64,000 nucleotides of DNA, from assembly GCA_020310875.1 (NCBI GenBank), contig CM035422.1, forward strand, positions 49,943,607-50,007,606. Reading direction: 5' to 3'. The position numbers and the translations under genes were made by a program. A model generated the notes under the pieces. That model had not been told where the DNA came from, did no database searches, and was given only the letters and a program-made list of their open reading frames with translations. Of the stretch, positions 36,699-46,717 are shown in pieces. Positions within the stretch are counted from its first letter, which is position 1, and each line of letters starts with the position of its first letter. The DNA is from Ceratopteris richardii (taxonomy: Eukaryota; Streptophyta; Polypodiopsida; Polypodiales; Pteridaceae).

Positions 36699-37297
36699 TG
36701 TTGAAGCTCAAAGTCAAGGACAAATCATGGAAGCACATCAAAAGGAAAGGACACACAAGGAAAGGGAGCAAGTAGGGAGCTCCAAGAAGTGTATGTCAAA
36801 TTTTTAGAAGAATCCCCTACAAAAATAGTGATTTTCATCACTAAAAACCATTGTAAATACCAATATCTATTTTTAGTAACTCCATTTTGTTCAAGCCGAG
36901 GAGTCCTCGAGCTTGAGGAGTATTAGAAGTACCATCGTACCAATTTTCATAATTTTTAGACTTCATTTGAGCCCTCAAATAAGCCCTGGAACCTAATTTT
37001 TAACTAGGCCGGACACTAGGTCTGGACAGGGCCAAAACTAGCCAAAAAACTATAAAAAGAGCTAGAGAGCTCATTTTTGGGGTTAGCTTGTTAGAGAATA
37101 GAACTTTTGTAAGAGAACTCTTTTGCAATCTAAGCTTTCCATTGTTCCTCTCTTTGATCTTACTTTGTGCGCGTGTGTGTGTACGTGTGTGCATGTTTGT
37201 GTGCTTTCACTCACGCACTTGAGCCTTCACTTGCTCGTGGTCTTCATACCGGTCCTCACGTCTCCGCGGATTGACAAGTAAAGGAGGTGGTGCTTAC
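36699..37297 (+). repeat. LTR-E, diverged A-type LTR inserted in the integrase of C
   Basis: It starts TGTTGAAGC and follows the A-family LTR through the CCTGGAACC block, a CTATAAAAAG TATA region (about 37050) and the TG-rich tract, up to the AAGGAGGTG near the LTR end. The final GAGCGACA, PBS and leader are missing. Instead it is joined at about 37290 to pre-RT coding sequence. It is probably the 5' LTR of another element (E) with an internal deletion. Confidence 0.75.
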
Positions 37298-37718
37298 GCT
37301 TGAGGAGGGTTATGATCTCTCAGTTTTCATGTGTCAACCCTTGCTAGAAGAATGTGACCCTAGTGATGTCTTAGAAGAAGAAGAGAATGACGATGATCTG
37401 GAGTCTATTGTGATGGATAGTTGCTTTAACTCAGAGAAGCACTATCTAGAAGATATAGGAGTGTTCATCCAAAAAGAAGAAGAACCTCTCACAAGTATTA
37501 AAACAGTAAACTCAAAGGATGGAAGTGAGAGTAGTCAAAAGAAAAAGAAAAGAAAAGCAGTGAAACAAGAAGAGGAGGAATCATTGTTTGAAGTACCAGA
37601 AAACTTCAAGAAATATGAAGTTGACGACCGCAAAATTTTGGTACGAATGCCTAAGAGAGAGGCCATCATAGGAGAATCATATGATAATAAAGAAAAGACC
37701 AAGAAGATTGTAGTGACC
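37298..37718 (+). pseudogene. Pre-RT fragment of element E
   Basis: The open reading frame (EEGYDLSVF ... ESLFEVPENFKKYEVDD ... KTKKIVV) is homologous to element C 33320-33760 and D 48320-47940. It stops where element D begins. The rest of E is expected to the right of D, outside the window. The last five bases, TGACC, are the predicted left target duplication of D. Confidence 0.75.
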
Positions 37719-38355
37719 TGTTGACCTAAGTATCAACTTAGGGACTTGCGGAGAAAGAGACTATACCTCAATCCCCTCACAAGTGCATATAGTGGGGATA
37801 CACGCTTTTAATTATCAATCCAAAGAGTATACAAACCTAGCCGAGTGTATGAAGACATGCAATCATGTAATGATCAATGCAAATGAGCTACTCAAAGAAT
37901 GTAAATGAGACAAAGACTTATCCAAACAAGCTCCAACTGTTGGTCAAGGCGAAACGATACTTGGTGCAGCATCCATCAGTATTTTGGACTTTTCTCCCAG
38001 CTCCGAACTCCAAATATAGCAAATAGCATATGCGTTTCGAAGCTCTCAAGAAGACGCATCCAATGGTAGTGGTTTCACTCAATTCCGACGCTCCTACTTC
38101 AAGTTATGAGCGAAATACTGAGTCGTGGGAATACTTTCCTACACTTCAGCACTTCCTACACTTCGCACACACCTTTCCTACAGCAAAGAAACGCTTTCAT
38201 GGATCGACAACACTCACAAGCACTCTTTCCAAGCAATACACATGCATACAAGCTCACGAAGAAGAAGATAAGGAGGGAAGAAGGCACAAATTCGAATTTC
38301 TGTGCTCTCTATTCTCACAATGGCAAAAAGTCCTTTACAAAGAGTCACATTTGAC

Positions 38356-38362
38356 TTATATA
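38356..38362 (-). promoter_or_regulatory. TATA box in LTR of element D
   Basis: The minus strand reads TATATAA within CTAGTATATAAG. It would be about 250 bp into the short LTR or about 1.2 kb into the long one. The transcription start would fall near 38325. Confidence 0.45.
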
Positions 38363-38613
38363 CTAGTGCCCTAAAAAATGGTCCTTTCACACAAGAGACC
38401 GGCACTTTATTCACTAAAAGACTAAATTTCTACTATATTACATGGGTAAGCTTCTAATCTTCTGTGGGGATGCATCTAGAGGACTCCTCTAGTGCCTTTA
38501 CAACGAAAAATATATTACAAGAATGATTATGGTACAAAAATATGAAGTCCAAATCGGAAAAATTTTGGGGCCCGTCTTTTTCTCTGCTTTGTGCGCTCTT
38601 TAGCTCTGCAACA

Positions 38614-38627
38614 CTCTCCCCCTCTTC
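38614..38627 (-). other. Alternative polypurine tract of element D
   Basis: The minus strand reads GAAGAGGGGGAGAG directly before TGTTGCAGAGC. The sequence just upstream (GGGACGACAGAG) resembles that before the tract at 39546-39558, so the ORF3-end/PPT segment appears duplicated. Confidence 0.5.
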
Positions 38628-39220
38628 GTCTCTGTCGTCCCTTGACAGGCTTTGCTTCTTGTCATCAGTTTGTTGTCCGCACGCACCCAGTGGTCAGTAT
38701 TGTCTGATTCTTGATCTTGCATTACGTTTTAGAGGCGCTCTGATTTGTCCTGGTTGCACACATCGGACCTTGCTGTATTATTCTTTCTTTTCACTGTACA
38801 CAACCTTTGCTCATTGTTACCTGTTTATAAAACATGTGTTCAGTTTTGACGGCCTCTTCTTAATTCTTGTTTTACATTCTCTGGGCCTGATGTATTTGCC
38901 TTGATCGCCCGCAACCCCTGGAGTTAGACTGACTACCTGATATTCTGCAGTCTAATTCACCTATAGGTTCCTTAATTCTGGGTTGTCGCGCACGCCACCA
39001 GTGGAAGGTCTGAAGATGTGGTGCTTCAGTCTTCGATCTGGACCTTCCAGAGATCAAGAGGTTGAAGCACCCATGTGGGTTACGTCCTTTCCTTGGTGTG
39101 TGCGATTCGGTTTGCCACGCACGCCATTAGTGCACATATGCGGATGTAGCTCGTAAGCCTTGATCTGAATCCTCCCCACATATGTGATACTTGTTGGCCC
39201 TGATTCCTCCTTTTGGCTGC

Positions 39221-39538
39221 GTGCTTTTCCTTGGTGTGTGCGCCCCTGCGGGGCTCTGTGCAGAGATGGGTAATGTGCCCCTGCGGGGCTTCCTGCAGAG
39301 ATGTATCTTCAAATCTTGCTTTTTAGTGAAGCTGCTTCTTTCGTTGTCTTCTTTTTTTCTTCTTTTTACTCGTCTCTCCGTGCTTTTCCTTGGTGTGTGC
39401 GCCCCTGCGGGGCTCTGTGCAGAGATGGGTAATGTGCCCCTGCGGGGCTTCCTGCAGAGATGTATCTTCAAATCTTGCTTTTTAGTGAAGCTGCTTCTTT
39501 CGTTGTCTTCTTTTTTTCTTCTTTTTACTCGTCTCTCC
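39221..39538. repeat. Two tandem 159-bp repeats in the LTR region of D
   Basis: Copies 39221-39379 and 39380-39538 appear identical. Each contains two GCCCCTGCGGGGC mini-palindromes (39242-39254, 39277-39289, 39401-39413, 39436-39448). The repeat length is divisible by 3, so frames stay open on both strands and give spurious repeat ORFs. Confidence 0.9.
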
Positions 39539-42500
39539 CTCAACACTGCCCCCCTCCTGGACTCTGTCGTCCCCGACAGGCTTTGATAAGCGACGGGCAT
39601 ATGTTCGATATACTGTTTGCTCCTTATCATACAGCAGATTAGCTTCACGTATCATCAGTTGTTTCCATTGTTCTGCCTTCACGCCATCATGTGGTGGCTG
39701 TCTGTGATCTGCGAAGAAGCTTAATTCATATGCTACTAATCTAGCATTGAGATTAGATGACATCTTCAAATATATCTCAGAATCAATTTCAAAAAATCCT
39801 GTGAAAAACGCTTCTTCAAATGTCCGCATATATGGACTTGGCAAGAACATAAGCCTGGAGTAATAAGCCATTATAGTTGGTCTGCTTGGCATTACTGATA
39901 GATCAAAAATAAGTATGTCTGTGCCCTGATTAATTCCAATAAAATTCAAAAAGGTGTATGCCGCGTGTTTGAAAACTTTCAGCACAGTGAGTAGCATACT
40001 AAGTATTTTATTTGTCATTTTGACAGCTAAATCTGGTACTGTCGCATAATTTTGTAGCCAAAATTCTATGGTCTTGACCATGTACTCCTCCGTTGGCAAA
40101 TAGTTATGTGGAGGGCTTGGAAGTAGCGGATAATTCAGCCACTGATTATTTAGTGTACCGTTCCTTTGCATGTCCAAAAATGCTCTAGCTTCTCTTCTAC
40201 GAGGTACCGGACAAAATGCAGGGTTTACCTGCAGGGAATATGGAGCAGCTTGCCAGTGTATCCTTAGTATCGGGTGTTTCTCCAAAAACTTTCTTCTCCA
40301 AACTGGCTGTGCGGCTTCAAATTCTGTTTGAGTGAAATTGAATGTGTCATTTTCGAAGTTGAGCTGCTTATCAGGACTCATTTTTGTGATCTTCTTGATG
40401 TATTGACGTGTTTTCTCTTTCAGCAATCCGTATGGAATATTGAAAGGCTTCATAAGCGTCTCTAAGTCTTTTCCTTTGATCTTTGCTTCTTTCATGACTT
40501 TAATAACTTCATTTTCAAAATTTTCCGTCAATCGGGACACCACTAGTGCCCGTTCCTTCTGACTTATTTCTGCAGTATATGGCATAGGATGATCATCATG
40601 TAGATCCGCCACCTGCTCACGTATGGGAGAATGATAGATCGGTTGAGATAGAGGGCTTACCTCTACCTCGTCAGTAGGATGTTTCTTTTCTGGCACTACT
40701 GATGTCCCGATCGGTTCTTTGTCTTTCTTCTGATTCTTTAGCTGTTCGATGCATTCATCTTTTTCCTTTATCTTTTGTATGGCTTCACCGAGTTCTTCTT
40801 TGGTTGCTAGAAGCTCCTTACCTATGTCAGCTACGTGATCCATATTTTCACTGTAGCTTTGGACCAGTTTTGCCTGTGCTGTATTCAGCTGCTTTTTGAG
40901 CTCACTTATTTCCTGAGTGTGCCGCCGTTCTGATTCTTCTTGTACTTCTTTAGCTTGTCGCAGCAACTCGGCATACTCTGCTATCTGTTCTCTTAATTCC
41001 TGTTCTTTAGTGTCTGACGGTCCCTGTTGTATCAGTGGATGATCATATAATAAAGACTTCATTAATTCTTTATTTCTATTGCGCAGGCTGTCGTTCTCTT
41101 CTAGATATAGCTTGAGTTGTTGCTCTAATAGCACGCTTCGCATCTTCATTTTCTCTTTTTCAGCCTCGCTTGCTTTGTGTAATTTTTGCAACTCTTCTAG
41201 TTGTGTATGCAGCTGTTGATTTTGGGCGATGGATGCATCATATTGTGTCTGGATTGCTAGCACTTCAGTATTTTTGTTTGCCAATTCTTTTTGTGCTGCA
41301 ATTAGCTGTGCCGATAGCTGTTCACTTATGAGTTGAAACTGATTCTTTTCCCTTTTTGCTTGATCGTATTCGGCATCTATATCCATCATCTGCTGCTGAG
41401 TGTCCATGGTTGTTTGAATCATCTGTTTTACTACAGGTTTCAACTGCGTCACATCTACATTAAGCCATGTTTTAGGTATTGTTGGTTCTTCTCCGGTGTT
41501 CACGTCTTTGCCTTGAGCAATGTGTAATGTGGTGTCATGGGGCTGCCTGATCTGAAGCTGGATCCTTGGCTCAGCCCCCATGTCCTCTTTATGTCCTTGA
41601 GGTGTGTCATCAGGCACCTCGATTACGGTTTGTTCTTGTTGTTGGAGCTCCTTCGTTTCCTTACTCACTGGAGTTTGATCTTCCTCTTTAATAGGTTGTT
41701 TTACATGCGTAATACCAGTGGTTGTATCTTCTTTGATGCTTATTTTTGTAGTGTCATTCAATTGAATGAAGTGCTCCGGTTCCATAGATTCTTCGCCTCT
41801 TTTTTCCTCTTCTTCCTGGTTTTGTGGCGTGACTTCCACTTGATTTATCTCGTTCCATTCACCCTCGTGTGATTCTGTCCGAATGTCAGTGTCCAATGTA
41901 TCTTTTTCGGGACTGGATTCCGTGTTTGTACTAGAATCATCAATGCCCAGCTCTTTGTATCTTCCCGCTTGTTTCGGTGTTTGCTTTGGATTCCGTTGCC
42001 TCTGCTCTTGACTAGCTTGTCTATAATGATGTCCTTGAATGTTTAAATTGACTTGCCCTTGCATATACTGATGTGTTTGTTCAAGGGCAGCGGACAAATC
42101 TCTTTTAGTGATTGGCATTTGTGTTGTTGTGATCTTCGGTAAGAGGTGCGTTCTCTTTGATTGCGGTGTTGCTTGAGCTTCCTCTTCTCGTAGGCGCTTC
42201 GTACCCCTCATGGGTTTCTGTGTGCTGGTTCCAGCCTCTTCAACCACAGCTATTGCTTTCTTCTTCTTCGGGACCGTCGCTGACTTTACATATCTTGCTA
42301 GTCCTTCTGAAGTTGGCATCTCTCTCAAGCAGTTCTTCATTTCTAAAGCCTCATAAATCAACAATGTGAGAGCTGAACTGCCATTTAAAAACTTCTTTTG
42401 CCCCCACTTCTTTTGTGCTTCAAACAGTCTTTCTTGGACATACCCGGTTAGGTTGATTTTGTTTCCAATTTGCCTCATGGCATGCGATAGTAGTTGGACT

Positions 42501-43081
42501 ACAATTTTTTGTGGAGCTGTATACCTGTGCATGCTGGGAAAACAAAAATGTTGATGTACCAGTCGCACAGCATCTTCTATGTCAATTCTATTTATCTCCA
42601 AGAATGATCTCTTCTTGGGATCATGGCATTCTTCTTTCACACTAGTAATGCCTGCTTGATTCCATCCAAACGCTCTGTTAATCAACTCATGTGTGAATTG
42701 AATGGTCTTCCATGCCCCGACTTTATCCAATACTTGCGCTTCTGGAACTGATATTTTTGTTGCGGCAGGCTGCATGGTATTCATCACGTGTGCACACCTC
42801 TGAAAGTCTGGTACACAGATTGGTAACTTGAGGAATGCTTCTATGCCGGCCTGTGTCCACACCTCTTCAATATGAGGTAATCCTTGTATGATTGTCTTGA
42901 AATCCTGGGACATGATTGGGAAGTAATGATCCGTGTCCATGATTTTGATTGTAGCCATGAAGATTAGTTCTGCCACTGGTTGATCATCTCTGAACCAGTG
43001 ACCTCTTGCTTTTGTTACTGACTCCAATGGAAGAAGTTGCACCTCTTCTTGTTGTGTAGATTCGGAATCAGTGGATGCCAT
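39482..43081 (-). CDS. ORF3 of element D: intact large coiled-coil protein of unknown function
   Basis: This uninterrupted frame is 1199 residues from ATG 43081 (MASTDSES). It has an N-terminal globular region (about 1-280, with an FPSMHRYTAPQKI block), a charged low-complexity middle, a long coiled coil rich in Gln/Glu/Lys (about 540-800), and a C-terminal globular domain (about 890-1140, with NPAFCPVPRRREARAFL, VPDLAVKMTNKIL and FEEAFFTGFFEIDSEIYL). Both globular parts match ORF3 of element A, whose middle is of different composition. It ends in a basic Lys/Arg-rich tail encoded after the polypurine tract at 39546-39558. No signal peptide or convincing membrane segment. It occupies the position of the env-like ORF of Athila elements but does not look like Env. 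Confidence 0.85.
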   Translation of the reverse strand: MASTDSESTQQEEVQLLPLESVTKARGHWFRDDQPVAELIFMATIKIMDTDHYFPIMSQDFKTIIQGLPHIEEVWTQAGIEAFLKLPICVPDFQRCAHVMNTMQPAATKISVPEAQVLDKVGAWKTIQFTHELINRAFGWNQAGITSVKEECHDPKKRSFLEINRIDIEDAVRLVHQHFCFPSMHRYTAPQKIVVQLLSHAMRQIGNKINLTGYVQERLFEAQKKWGQKKFLNGSSALTLLIYEALEMKNCLREMPTSEGLARYVKSATVPKKKKAIAVVEEAGTSTQKPMRGTKRLREEEAQATPQSKRTHLLPKITTTQMPITKRDLSAALEQTHQYMQGQVNLNIQGHHYRQASQEQRQRNPKQTPKQAGRYKELGIDDSSTNTESSPEKDTLDTDIRTESHEGEWNEINQVEVTPQNQEEEEKRGEESMEPEHFIQLNDTTKISIKEDTTTGITHVKQPIKEEDQTPVSKETKELQQQEQTVIEVPDDTPQGHKEDMGAEPRIQLQIRQPHDTTLHIAQGKDVNTGEEPTIPKTWLNVDVTQLKPVVKQMIQTTMDTQQQMMDIDAEYDQAKREKNQFQLISEQLSAQLIAAQKELANKNTEVLAIQTQYDASIAQNQQLHTQLEELQKLHKASEAEKEKMKMRSVLLEQQLKLYLEENDSLRNRNKELMKSLLYDHPLIQQGPSDTKEQELREQIAEYAELLRQAKEVQEESERRHTQEISELKKQLNTAQAKLVQSYSENMDHVADIGKELLATKEELGEAIQKIKEKDECIEQLKNQKKDKEPIGTSVVPEKKHPTDEVEVSPLSQPIYHSPIREQVADLHDDHPMPYTAEISQKERALVVSRLTENFENEVIKVMKEAKIKGKDLETLMKPFNIPYGLLKEKTRQYIKKITKMSPDKQLNFENDTFNFTQTEFEAAQPVWRRKFLEKHPILRIHWQAAPYSLQVNPAFCPVPRRREARAFLDMQRNGTLNNQWLNYPLLPSPPHNYLPTEEYMVKTIEFWLQNYATVPDLAVKMTNKILSMLLTVLKVFKHAAYTFLNFIGINQGTDILIFDLSVMPSRPTIMAYYSRLMFLPSPYMRTFEEAFFTGFFEIDSEIYLKMSSNLNARLVAYELSFFADHRQPPHDGVKAEQWKQLMIREANLLYDKEQTVYRTYARRLSKPVGDDRVQEGGSVEGETSKKKKKRRQRKKQLH
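39546..39558 (-). other. Polypurine tract of element D
   Basis: The minus strand reads AGGAGGGGGGCAG directly before TGTTGAGGGAG. As in element A, ORF3 runs through it. Confidence 0.65.
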
Positions 43082-43352
43082 CTGCACTCAATATAGAGTA
43101 TGAATTAGTATCCATATGTTCTCAGAAATCCTCCTCTATATGTTGGTTATAAGTTCGATGTCGCTCAGAGTGCATGGTGTCGTCCCTTTCCCGTGTGTGA
43201 GAAGGGTAATACCTGGATCTTTTACATTTTTATGTATTTTTATATTTTTTTGCTGAAAAGAAAACAGAAAGGTTAGTCCATAGCCGAAGCGGTTAGTAAT
43301 TTTTTTTTGGATTATTTCTTAATGTATGTACAAGTGCTCTCCTATTTCCCTA

Positions 43353-44009
43353 TTAGGAAAATGTGCTTGACAATCTTGAAATAGAAGAAGGATGTGCCGA
43401 ATGCTTGGCCTTGTAATGTGGCCCTATCATGCATACTTTGGATCTCGACCACTCCATATGTGTGCAATTGGAAGTAGTTGGCGTATGCATGTTGTCCCGT
43501 TTGTCTTTCGGCATCCAGATTTGCTTCGTTGTGCTGGGCTTCGTTGTATGTTGCCCACTTCTACTGAATGTGGCTCTTTTCTTCTTTTCGTAGGTCTGCT
43601 TTATTTGATTTATGACTCTCGGCACGTCTCGGGCTGCCTTTACAGACTCTTGCTTTCTCCAGTAACTCTTTATTCGTGGTTGTTTAGCCGGTGGGTTGCA
43701 TTGGTTCTTCTTGTTTCGGGGATCCTCCCTCCGGTTGATTTGCCTTGGGATGCAAGACTTCGGAACCCAAATTTGCGATCGATCTTGTTGAGCAGCTACG
43801 ACTGTCTTGGGAATCCATAGTGTAGTAATTTGTCGATGATTTCGCTATTCAGACGGAGTTGGTTTTTGCTTTGCTCGTTTGTTCTGATGTCCGTTGTGCT
43901 TTTGTCTTCGTAGATATTCCTTCACTTGATCTTTCTTTATCCACACTTGGTTAGAATATGGAATAGGGTATATTTTAATGGTGACAGGTTTTGAATTACT
44001 ATGAGGCAT
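43353..44009 (-). pseudogene. Small basic W-x-P-K ORF of element D (one stop)
   Basis: The frame starts at ATG 44009, 10 nt after the pol stop and in another frame. It runs 218 codons to 43353, with one internal TAG in the first third. It is rich in Lys/Arg/Gln and carries VWIKK, LWIPK, IWVPK and IWMPK motifs, like the ORF at the same place in element A (6852-7361). Sequence outside the motifs is little conserved. Function unknown. The remaining 43082-43352 shows nothing coding. Confidence 0.6.
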
Positions 44010-44021
44010 AGTCTCTTTGAG

Positions 44022-46715
44022 TCAGGGTGTTTCAGTGAGGTTGCTTTCAGTTTGAGTGATACTCTCAAGACTTGCTAGACTGGAACAAGGTGTGCAAGCA
44101 GAATTCAATGTGTCCGCACATATAGTACTCGATGAAGGTGTATCTATAGTGCTAGAGATCATGCATTCAGGGCTTTGTTCATTAGATTGAACTGTTTGCT
44201 CCATGCTCACAGATTTTAATGGTCGCTCATCTAGCAGACTGAATACTTCACGATGTCCTATCCTGGCTGAGATGTATCCCAACGCCAATTGAATGGTCAC
44301 CTCGTATTCGTAAATCCAATCTTGACCTAACACTACTTCCTCAAGTAAATCTTGGTCATGACACACTAACAGTTTTTGTTCCATGGTGTTGTTACCAAGA
44401 TGCAACGGTAAGGTGATCTCTCCTATGCACTGAGTAATTGTTCCTCCTATTCCTATCAACTGGGCCATTGATGGGCGTATTGTCTCTTTGAATTTTTGGG
44501 TCAAAGAAAACTTAATGCAACTTACAGCGGCACCTGTGTCAATAAGAGCATTTACCAAGTGATACTCCGTTTTTCCGGCTCCCAAATTTAGATAGGGTTG
44601 TGTTCTTTGCGATCCCAAATTTTGAGTGGCTCTAAAATTAGCCATCGGGATGAGTTCTTCTCCTTGACGATATCTTTCATCTCGCTCTCTCATCCACTCT
44701 TTTCGTTTCTTTATCCTTTCCAAAGCTTCTTGTCTCGCTTCTTCCCGTATTCTTTCCTCTTCTACGCGTCTATTCTTACCTTTGAGTAATCGAGACAAAG
44801 CTTCTTCTGTTAATGGTTCTAGGTATTTTTTTACTCTACACCCACTGATGTAGTTTGGTAACACATCTCCATCTAGGGTTGCTAAGCTAATGGCTCCACT
44901 TGTAGATATACGATTGATGATTAATGGGCCATATCCTCTCTTTTGCAATTTCTTAGCATGTTGTTTCAAAGTGTATACCAAAACTAAATCTCCTTCCTTC
45001 AATTTTTTGTCCTTGATATGCGCATCAAAATAGGCTTTTTGTCGTCTTTTCGCAGTGTAAATACCCGCTACTGCTTGTAACCTAGTTTCATGAAGCTTTT
45101 CTATTTGGTCCAATTGGGCTGATAATTCATGTCCTGTCCACTCATAAGTAGTTGCAACTCTAAGAGTGGGAATCAAGAAATCAATTGGCAAAATAGCATT
45201 TTGTCCATATACTAAGTTAAAAGGAGTAGTGCCTATTGCAGTTTTATAGGCTACTCGGAATGCCCATAAAGCATGGTGTAACTGCTTATCCCAATCTGAT
45301 CTACCGTTGTTAACGATTTTGGTGAGAACAGTACACAAGATTTTATTTGAACTTTCTGCTTGTCCATTTGCTTGTGGGTGATAAGGGGCAGATTTCTTAT
45401 GAATTACTAAGAATTCATTCAATAAGGCCTCTATCACTTCATTAACAAAGTGTGTACCTCTATCACTCACAATCTCTATAGGTAGTCCAAATCTAGTGAA
45501 GACGTTCTCAAAGAGAAACTTGGCGGTAGTTCTTGCGTCATTTTTCGTTGTTGCTTTTGCTTCAACCCATTTGGTCAGGTAATCTGTGGCTACAATTATG
45601 TATTCGGCATGTGAACCTTTTGCTGGTGGGCTAATAGGTCCTATAAAGTCTATTCCCCACTTCGTGAAAGCTCTAGCACTCATCATGGGTCTAAGTGGCA
45701 TCTCATCTCTTCTAATAGGATATTTCGTACGTTGACAAGTATCACACCGCTGCACATATGTTATGGCGTCTTGATGTAGAGTTGGCCACCACATTCCAGC
45801 AAAGAGGATCATTTTTGCTGTTTTGTCTGCAGAGAAGTGTCCTCCTGCAGCTCCTGTATGGGCCATTTCTAAGACAGAGAGATATTCATTTTCATGAATG
45901 CACATTCTTAGTTGGTTATCTTTCCCGCGTTTAAAGAGTTGTTTTCCTATGATGGCATAATCCTTACTCTGTTCTTCAAGAGCACGTTTCCTTGCTAAGG
46001 TAGCTCCGTCAGGGTACTCTCGAGTTTTCAAGAACTTTACTAGAGGCATGCTCCACCTTGGTGCTATTGTAGAATAGCATAATGTAGAATTCTCGTCTGG
46101 GGTTTGTTCTTGACAGGTTTGACAGGTTAACACATAGTTATGTGCATCTCGTTGCATGGTTGGCCAATATATGCCAAATCTCTTGAGTGTTTGCCACGTT
46201 CCATTTGCATTCAAATGAGTGTTCCATTGGTTTATGTGTGCTTTCTGAAGCCACATTTCTTGTTCCTCTTCTTCCACGCATCTCATCAGCAATCCGCTTG
46301 AATCCTGGTGGTACAAACTTCCCGCAATGATGTGAAGGTTTTTGGTCCTCCAGAGATCTTGCGTTTGGTTTGGCGTGATCCCATCTTTAGGTCCATGTGT
46401 AAGTATCGGGATCAATTTTTCTGCCCATTGAGGGCATACTTCCAGGTTAAAAAGATAAGTATCTGGCAGATCATCAGGTACTCCTATGGGTGGTTCTCCA
46501 TGGGTCATGCGAGATAAGTGGTCTGCTCTGATGTGGGTGTTTCCTTTCTTGACTATTACCTCAAAATCAAATTCCATTAGCAATAAAAACCATCGTACTA
46601 GTCGTCCTGTATTACAAGGCTTGTTGACTAAGTACAATAGGGCTTGATGATCAATGAAGAATTTGAATTTGTTTGCCAGTAAGTAATGTCTGAATTTCTT
46701 GACTGCGTATACCAT
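44022..46715 (-). pseudogene. RNase H end, double HHCC, integrase and second protease-like domain, element D
   Basis: This open frame of 897 codons is offset from the upstream pol frame by a 1-nt change near 46716. In order: RNase H end (1-70, DHQALLYLV); first zinc module H160, H167, C198, C201; second zinc module H286, H293, C324, C327 (both HX6HX30CX2C); DDE core D356, D418, E454 (35 residues between the last two); C-terminal domain (about 575-630, GYGPLIINRIS, SGCRVKKY); charged helix (640-690); retropepsin-like domain (about 715-810) with DTGAA at 726 and VVLGQDW at 794-800. All key residues are present, so these domains may have been functional when the element moved. Confidence 0.88.
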
Positions 46716-46717
46716 CC

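Larger units (their letters stand above)
37719..39545 (-). repeat. 3' LTR of element D (right boundary ambiguous)
   Basis: The left boundary is firm, since 37719-37923 is repeated at 63796-64000. For the other end there are two candidate junctions, each a polypurine tract abutting a minus-strand TGTTG: 39545 (LTR of 1827 bp) and 38613 (LTR of 895 bp). A TATA box lies at 38356-38362 (minus). The 39221-39538 tandem repeat is inside the longer version. No gene; the ORFs seen are repeat-derived. Confidence 0.7.

Noticed and set aside
39191-39648. Repetitive ORFs on both strands (131 and 173 codons) in the LTR of D
   Set aside because: They result from a perfect 159-bp tandem duplication, whose length is divisible by 3, and from the end of ORF3. 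No independent coding evidence.
39482-43081. ORF3 as a retroviral-type envelope gene
   Set aside because: The position suits Env, but no signal peptide, glycoprotein-like Cys pattern or membrane anchor is visible, and the long charged coiled coil argues otherwise.
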